A program made the translations under genes and the position numbers. 26,191 bases of DNA from Bacillota bacterium (lineage in GTDB: Bacteria > Bacillota > Clostridia > Clostridiales > Clostridiaceae). Where the stretch lies: contig JAEWQX010000045.1 of the NCBI GenBank assembly GCA_023399035.1, positions 1-26,191 on the forward strand, read 5' to 3'. Position 1 is the stretch's first letter, and the number at the start of each line of letters is the position of its first letter. A model generated the notes under the pieces. It was not told where the DNA came from and made no database searches. It saw nothing but the letters and a program-made list of their open reading frames with translations. Shown here piece by piece: positions 22,044 through 26,191 of this stretch.

Positions 22044-22376
22044 TCATATTTTTATAAATTGATCTACGTCAATTACAAAAACAGTAGCTCCTCCTACGCT
22101 TATCTGTACAGGATACTGCTGTATATATGCACTTTCGCCTCCACTTAAAGTTGTTGGTGATGCCAGGATTTCTTTTCTCTTTTTGCATACATCTTTAATT
22201 ATATCTATAACGCCTTGAACTCTTTCTTTTTCAACACCCACCATTAAAGTTGTATTTCCTGATTTAAGAAAACCACCTGTAGTAGCAAGCTTTGTAACCC
22301 TGTATTCACCTTCTGTTAAGGCATCTATTAAATCCATTGAATCTTCATCTTCTACAATAGCAATTACTAATTTCAT
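22044..22376 (-). CDS. darA: c-di-AMP-binding PII-like receptor DarA (YaaQ)
   Basis: A 110-residue PII-like trimeric signal protein that binds c-di-AMP. The MKLVIAIVEDEDS start, RVTKLATTGGFLKSGNTTLMVG (27-47, with the ligand-contacting TTGGFxxxGN) and the C-terminal GGATVFVIDV are diagnostic. Two ATGs are adjacent; 22374-22376 is 8 nt from the GGGTGG site (22385-22390) and gives the usual MKL start, while 22377-22379 is only 5 nt away. First gene of darA-holB-ricT-HMA. The 201-nt upstream gap to tmk has no hairpin terminator and only weak promoter matches (TTGAAT/TATAAA with 19 nt near 22465-22495). The downstream partner of DarA is unknown. Confidence 0.94.
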   Translation of the reverse strand: MKLVIAIVEDEDSMDLIDALTEGEYRVTKLATTGGFLKSGNTTLMVGVEKERVQGVIDIIKDVCKKRKEILASPTTLSGGESAYIQQYPVQISVGGATVFVIDVDQFIKI

Positions 22377-22577
22377 CATAATTTCCACCCTTAAATAATA
22401 AATTTATCTCTTATTTAATAAAAATACTAGATATTATTTATTTTACCACAAATGGGATTTATTTTATATTGCTTATAATCTTACTTAATTCAATTCTGAA
22501 TACTCCAATATTAATATTAACCATATAGAATTAATAATTTCTTACAAAAAATATGTATATTGAGTATTTATAGAAAA

Positions 22578-23213
22578 TTATAATTCCTTTAATTTGTTAT
22601 TTAATATCTTCTTTAATTCATTTACAATATTTTCTTTAGACTGATCTGCATTTATTTTAGTTATTCTTTCTTTATTATCATTATAAACCTTATTGTATCC
22701 TTCTCTCACTTTTTCATGGAATTCTATCTTTTCAAGATCCAATCTGTTTACTTCACGTTCACCGCTCATACTTATTCTTTCAAGACCGATTTTAGGATCC
22801 AAATCAAATAATATAGATAAATCAGGCATATAGTCCCCTATTGCAAATTTGTTTATGCTCATTACTTCCTCTATACCTAATCCTCTTGCATATCCCTGAT
22901 AAGCAAGTGATGAATCAATAAACCTGTCACAAAGAACTATGTATCCATCTTCTAATGCAGGTATAACTTTTTCAACTAAATGTTGTCTTCTTGCTGCTGC
23001 ATAAAGAAGAGCCTCAGTTCTTCCATCCATTTTAGTATTTTCTTTATTTAAAATAACTTGTCTTATTTCCTCAGCTATCTTAATTCCACCAGGTTCTCGT
23101 GTCTTTATACACTTTAAACCTTTTTCTATCACCCAATCATATATAGATTCAATTGCTGTTGTTTTTCCAGTACCTTCTCCACCTTCAAAAACTATAAATA
23201 AACCTTTTTTCAT
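22578..23213 (-). CDS. tmk: Thymidylate kinase
   Basis: 211 residues; phosphorylates dTMP to dTDP. P-loop GGEGTGKT (11-18), the substrate motif TREPGG (about 38-43), the LYAAARRQH block and the VLCDRFIDSSLAYQG DR-motif region (about 93-107) are all present. The LID segment near 140-155 (SGEREVNRLD) is Arg-containing. ATG at 23211-23213 with GAGGT. It lies between csfB and darA, as in B. subtilis. The 120-nt gap to csfB has no clear terminator. Confidence 0.96.
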   Translation of the reverse strand: MKKGLFIVFEGGEGTGKTTAIESIYDWVIEKGLKCIKTREPGGIKIAEEIRQVILNKENTKMDGRTEALLYAAARRQHLVEKVIPALEDGYIVLCDRFIDSSLAYQGYARGLGIEEVMSINKFAIGDYMPDLSILFDLDPKIGLERISMSGEREVNRLDLEKIEFHEKVREGYNKVYNDNKERITKINADQSKENIVNELKKILNNKLKEL

Positions 23214-23333
23214 ATATACCTCACTTTATTGACTAATAAACTAGAGAAATATACTAAAGCAGCTGATTTCAATAAACTTAGTATGTTATTCAGTTAAAAT
23301 AACTAATTGAATCTTACATAAGCTTTTCTATTT

Positions 23334-23513
23334 TTAACATTCATCAAACAAAATCACTTTTATTGAATCTTTAAGTTCATCATAATTTGAATCTTCTACT
23401 TTTGTATTCACAATTTTCTCTTCACATTGTCTGCAAATCATTTCTCCATTTATTATTATACCATCACAATTAATCTGTCCACATATAAAACATTTTTTAA
23501 TTAGGTTTTCCAC
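23334..23513 (-). CDS. csfB: CsfB/Gin-family anti-sigma factor (sporulation)
   Basis: 59 residues. B. subtilis CsfB (Gin) is a small zinc protein that inhibits SigG, and later SigE, to time forespore and mother-cell gene expression. The signature is conserved: C-F-I-C-G-Q then DGIIINGEMIC-RQ-CEEKIV, i.e. two CxxC pairs with a short beta segment between them, as in CVIC...FICLDCERKVI of CsfB. Start is GTG (23511-23513) after AAAGGGGGA; an in-frame ATG 33 nt earlier has no ribosome binding site. The position next to tmk is conserved with Bacillus. A SigF-like promoter lies at 23558-23586. Confidence 0.88.
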   Translation of the reverse strand: MENLIKKCFICGQINCDGIIINGEMICRQCEEKIVNTKVEDSNYDELKDSIKVILFDEC

Positions 23514-23557
23514 AATTAATCCCCCTTTTACACATATAAAAATCAAACCTATCTAAA

Positions 23558-23586
23558 ATTATCTCCTCAAATATTAAATTTAATAC
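23558..23586 (-). promoter_or_regulatory. SigF/SigG-type forespore promoter candidate of csfB
   Basis: Minus strand: -35 GTATT (23582-23586), 15-nt spacer, -10 GGAGATAAT (23558-23566). The SigF consensus is GYWTA-N15-GGNRANANT; the -10 matches at every fixed base and the -35 at four of five. The start would be near 23550, about 37 nt upstream of the GTG. B. subtilis csfB is transcribed by SigF, which supports the reading. Confidence 0.6.
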
Positions 23587-23651
23587 ACACTCTCATATAA
23601 ATTATTTTTATTTTATTGGTAACACTAAAACTAGTAGTTAAATAATTAAGG

Positions 23652-23720
23652 AAGGAGAGATTATTAAGATTTTATACATGTTTCATAAACATATTAAAGT
23701 CTTAGTAACACATTAAAGCT
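23652..23720 (+). promoter_or_regulatory. Displaced Shine-Dalgarno plus hairpin leader of the M20-like gene
   Basis: AAGGAG (23652-23657) lies 63 nt before the ATG at 23721, with no good site next to it (only AAAG). Positions 23661-23674 pair with 23695-23708 (14 bp, two of them G-U), and inside this ATGTTT (23678-23683) pairs with AAACAT (23687-23692) around a 3-nt loop. Folding leaves about 15 nt between AAGGAG and the ATG. A 12-codon frame, ATG 23678 to TAA 23714-23716, ends 4 nt before the gene and might instead allow reinitiation. I find no clear promoter; TTGGTA near 23616 would place the start almost on the AAGGAG. Confidence 0.5.
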
Positions 23721-24887
23721 ATGAAACAAGAAATTATCTCTTTTTTATCTACCTGTCAGGATGACATTAAAAAATTAGCAGTTTACTTATACGAAAATCC
23801 TGAAATAAGTTATAACGAATATAATTCTTCAAAATATATCTGTGATATGCTAAAAAGATATAATTTTAATATCACTGAAAAGTTTTTAGATATAGATAAT
23901 GCATTCTATGCCCAAAAGGGATCTGGATATCCTAAAATATGTTTTCTCTGTGAATATGATGCCATAGAAGAGGAGGGACACATAACTGGACATAATTTAG
24001 TCACAACAATATCAGTTGCTGCTGCAATTACATTAGGAAGTATAATTGACAAAATTGGAGGTTCTTCAATAATAATAGGATGTCCTGGTGAATATCTTGG
24101 AGGCACAAAAGGAACAATGGTAAGACAAGGTGTTTTTGAAGATATAGATGTAGTAATGGTGGCTCATCCTGATATCGAGACATGTGAAAGTGGTTCTTCT
24201 TCTGCAATAATTCCACTAGGATTAAAATTTATTGGAAATAAAGGTCTAAGTTTTTTAAATAAAAAAGCTTATACACCTTTAGATGCAGCTCTTCTTACAT
24301 TAAATATATTAGATTCTATAAGAAAAGGACTGCCTGAGAATCTTGAAATCAGTTCTATAATCTCTAATGGAGGCTATACGCCTTTGCTTTTGCCATCAAA
24401 ATCAGAAATAAAGTTCTATATCCGTGCTGTAAATACAGAACTTGCTGAATTAGGTGATAATAAAATAAGGACTATAGCACATCATGTAAGTGAACTAACA
24501 GATGTAGAACATAAATTTTTCTTATATGAGTGCCCTAATGCAGAGCTTATAACTAATAGAACTTTAAATAGATTATTTAGTCATAATCTCAAAGAAAATG
24601 GAATAATTCATATTAATCCACCTAAAAGTATTTATGCAGGCTTAAGTATTGGGGATGTAAGCCATAAAGTTCCTTGCATTCATCCATATATTTCAGTTTT
24701 AGATGATGATAGTCATGATATAAAATACGGAAGTGTTGAATTTGCTAAAAACACAGTTTCCGATTTTGCAATAAAACAATGTATAACTGCCGCTGCTTCA
24801 CTAGCAAATACTGCAATAGATCTTATAGAAAATGAAAGTCTTCTACAAGAAGTAAAATCAGAATTTTATGAAACAATAAAAGAATAA
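23721..24887 (+). CDS. M20D peptidase/amidohydrolase-like protein with altered metal site
   Basis: 388 residues with the two-domain M20 fold (AbgB/hippurate hydrolase branch): a catalytic domain (1-165, 280-388) around a lid/dimerisation domain (about 168-275). Compared with the family, GHACGHN is GHITGHN (Cys ligand now T89, H91 kept). PAEE is PGEY (E124, the general base, kept; the metal-ligand Glu is Y125). MVAHP keeps H149, and IHPYI keeps H321. The lid GKxxHA is GNKGLS, so its conserved His is L176. Two of five metal ligands and the lid His are therefore lost, and hydrolysis by the normal mechanism is unlikely. Initiation is unusual (see the leader). It is divergent from csfB; substrate unknown. 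Confidence 0.88.
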   Translation: MKQEIISFLSTCQDDIKKLAVYLYENPEISYNEYNSSKYICDMLKRYNFNITEKFLDIDNAFYAQKGSGYPKICFLCEYDAIEEEGHITGHNLVTTISVAAAITLGSIIDKIGGSSIIIGCPGEYLGGTKGTMVRQGVFEDIDVVMVAHPDIETCESGSSSAIIPLGLKFIGNKGLSFLNKKAYTPLDAALLTLNILDSIRKGLPENLEISSIISNGGYTPLLLPSKSEIKFYIRAVNTELAELGDNKIRTIAHHVSELTDVEHKFFLYECPNAELITNRTLNRLFSHNLKENGIIHINPPKSIYAGLSIGDVSHKVPCIHPYISVLDDDSHDIKYGSVEFAKNTVSDFAIKQCITAAASLANTAIDLIENESLLQEVKSEFYETIKE

Positions 24888-24899
24888 AAACTTCTAGCT

Positions 24900-24935
24900 A
24901 AAGGTCCCATTCAACTTATTATCGAATGGGACTTT
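24900..24935 (+). terminator. Terminator hairpin after the M20-like gene
   Basis: AAAGGTCCCATTC (24900-24912) pairs with GAATGGGACTTT (24924-24935) with one G-U pair and an 11-nt loop. The following T-tract is short (TTTATT), so efficiency is uncertain. Confidence 0.7.
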
Positions 24936-24945
24936 ATTAAATAGA

Positions 24946-24973
24946 TTGTTCTAGGCATACAGCCTTATATAAT
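24946..24973 (+). promoter_or_regulatory. Candidate promoter of the corA-like gene
   Basis: TTGTTC (24946-24951), 16-nt spacer, TATAAT (24968-24973). A 7-bp inverted repeat, TAATAGT/ACTATTA (24978-24984 and 24991-24997), ends at the AGGAGGTGA site and could form a 5' hairpin. No M-box-like structure fits in this short leader. Confidence 0.5.
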
Positions 24974-25009
24974 AGTATAATAGTATGAGAACTATTAGGA
25001 GGTGATCTA

Positions 25010-25954
25010 TTGATCCAAATTTATAAGAGTGAAAGTGAATCTAACTGTAACCTCAAGACATTAGATACTATCGAAAATGGATCCTGGATAAATATAGTTG
25101 CTCCATCAGATGAAGAATTAATTCTAATATCAAAAAAAACAGGAGTTAATTTAGACTTGCTTAAATCAGCTTTAGATGATGAAGAAACTTCTCGTATTGA
25201 AATTGAAGATGGAACGTTATTAGTAATTGTGGATATTCCTTTTACTGAAATGGAAGATAACTCTTTAACTTATGATACCTATCCACTATCAATAATACAT
25301 ACTGATAAACAGATAATCACTGTATGCTTGAAAAATAGCAAAATCCTAACTGATTTTGCCAATAAAAAAGTTAAATCTTTTTATACATTTAAAAAATCAA
25401 GATTTATATTACAAATTTTAAATAGAATCTCAACATACTATCTTATTTATTTAAGACAAATAGATAAGAAAAGTCTTATGATTGAGAAGAGACTTCATAA
25501 ATCTATGAAAAACAGAGAACTCATACAGCTGCATTCCCTTGAAAAGTCTCTCGTTTATTTCTCTACATCTTTAAAAGCTAATGAAATTACACTTGAAAAA
25601 ATGCTTAAACTTGAATTAATGCAGAAATATGAAGAAGATAAGGATGTTTTAGAGGATGTTATCATAGAAAATAAACAGGCTATTGAAATGACTGAAATCT
25701 ATAGTAACATACTTGCAAGTACAATGGACTTTTTTGCGTCTGTAATATCTAATAATCTTAATATAGTAATGAAGGTATTAGCATCTGTAACTATATTATT
25801 AGCTATACCAACTATAGTCAGCGGTATTTATGGCATGAATATTGATTATCTTCCATTTTCTAAAGGTCCCCAGTCATTTTCTGTTGTTATGGCAATAATA
25901 GCTGGAATATGTACAATTGTGGCATTTATATTATACAAAAAAGATATGTTTTAA
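25010..25954 (+). CDS. corA: CorA-family divalent cation (Mg2+/Co2+) transporter
   Basis: 314 residues. A long cytoplasmic alpha/beta and helical domain (1-250) is followed by two membrane helices (about 252-272 and 289-309), with the signature Y-G-M-N at 274-277 in the outer loop, which forms the selectivity filter of the pentameric channel. The loop after GMN is NIDYLP rather than the common xxxMPE, so the Glu is missing; this occurs in distant family members and may alter ion choice. A lysine-rich C-terminus (KKDMF) stays inside. The start is TTG at 25010-25012 with an excellent AGGAGGTGA upstream; the next ATG is far inside. Confidence 0.92.
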   Translation: MIQIYKSESESNCNLKTLDTIENGSWINIVAPSDEELILISKKTGVNLDLLKSALDDEETSRIEIEDGTLLVIVDIPFTEMEDNSLTYDTYPLSIIHTDKQIITVCLKNSKILTDFANKKVKSFYTFKKSRFILQILNRISTYYLIYLRQIDKKSLMIEKRLHKSMKNRELIQLHSLEKSLVYFSTSLKANEITLEKMLKLELMQKYEEDKDVLEDVIIENKQAIEMTEIYSNILASTMDFFASVISNNLNIVMKVLASVTILLAIPTIVSGIYGMNIDYLPFSKGPQSFSVVMAIIAGICTIVAFILYKKDMF

Positions 25955-25969
25955 TTACATATCTTTTTT
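25937..25969 (+). terminator. Intrinsic terminator overlapping the corA end
   Basis: AAAAAAGATATGT (25937-25949) pairs with ACATATCTTTTTT (25957-25969) around a 7-nt loop that contains the corA stop codon. The stem starts inside the last codons. Confidence 0.85.
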
Positions 25970-26001
25970 AATTTATATATCATTTAATTATTTTGTAAAA
26001 C

Positions 26002-26031
26002 AAAAAAACTGAAGTATTTACTTCAGTTTTT
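26002..26031 (-). terminator. Terminator of the tRNA-Phe/tRNA-Cys operon
   Basis: CTGAAGTA (26009-26016) pairs with TACTTCAG (26019-26026), extended by A/T pairs. On the minus strand it is followed by seven T. It lies 4 nt after the CCA end of tRNA-Cys. Confidence 0.85.
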
Positions 26032-26034
26032 ATT

Positions 26035-26109
<75 letters not shown>

Positions 26110-26114
26110 ATATA

Positions 26115-26190
<76 letters not shown>

Positions 26191-26191
26191 A

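Noticed and set aside
24978..25009. Magnesium-sensing M-box riboswitch before corA
   Set aside because: The leader from the likely start near 24980 to the TTG is only about 30 nt, far too short; only a 7-bp inverted repeat is present.

Overview
The window is AT-rich, with almost continuous short-gapped operons, strong GGAGG-type ribosome binding sites and consensus TTGACA/TATAAT promoters. With a 2[4Fe-4S] clostridial-type ferredoxin, a SigH/CsfB sporulation set, the ctsR-mcsA-mcsB-clpC operon and a proS T-box, this points to a spore-forming Firmicute, most likely Clostridium sensu stricto. This is inferred from gene content and sequence style; no species is assigned.

Layout. 1-6562 (minus strand): start of tuf, tRNA-Thr, sigH with its own promoter, then yacP/rae1, rlmB, mrnC, cysS and proS behind a proline T-box leader with a perfect consensus promoter. 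6567-8380: ispD and the membrane PIN-TRAM protein YacL. 8641-9042 (plus): a small Cys-pair protein of unknown function. 9110-11791 (minus): disA and radA. 11984-12624 (plus): a 55-residue peptide gene and a glutaredoxin-like gene. 12716-13881 (minus): a second glutaredoxin-like gene and a thioredoxin-reductase-like gene. 14072-18595 (minus): clpC, mcsB, mcsA and ctsR behind a CtsR box. 18966-19610 (plus): a metallo-beta-lactamase-fold hydrolase. 19664-23513 (minus): ferredoxin, a cysteine-less HMA-like protein, ricT, holB, darA, tmk and csfB. 23721-25954 (plus): an M20-type amidohydrolase-like protein and a CorA-type transporter. 26035-26190 (minus): tRNA-Cys and tRNA-Phe.

How the genes work together. 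Much of the window matches the Bacillus subtilis ctsR-to-sigH and csfB-to-ricT neighbourhoods, with clostridial changes: ispF, gltX and cysE are missing beside ispD/cysS; proS with a T-box is inserted; yaaR and yabA are missing around holB/ricT. The c-di-AMP synthase DisA, its partner RadA and the c-di-AMP receptor DarA all lie here, as do two sporulation regulators (SigH and the SigG/SigE-inhibitor family protein CsfB/Gin). The T-box could couple proline-tRNA charging to proS, cysS and, through a leaky hairpin, to the ribosome-maturation genes mrnC, rlmB and yacP.

Most unusual observations. (1) Two unrelated plus-strand genes (12397 and 23721) lack a Shine-Dalgarno sequence next to their ATG; each instead has a strong one about 60 nt upstream, and the sequence between folds into a hairpin that would bring it near the start codon. 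(2) McsB keeps its catalytic glutamates but has replaced several conserved phosphate-clamping arginines, the active-site cysteine and the phosphoarginine-sensing motif. (3) The M20-like protein has lost two metal ligands and the lid histidine. (4) A SigF-like promoter precedes csfB.
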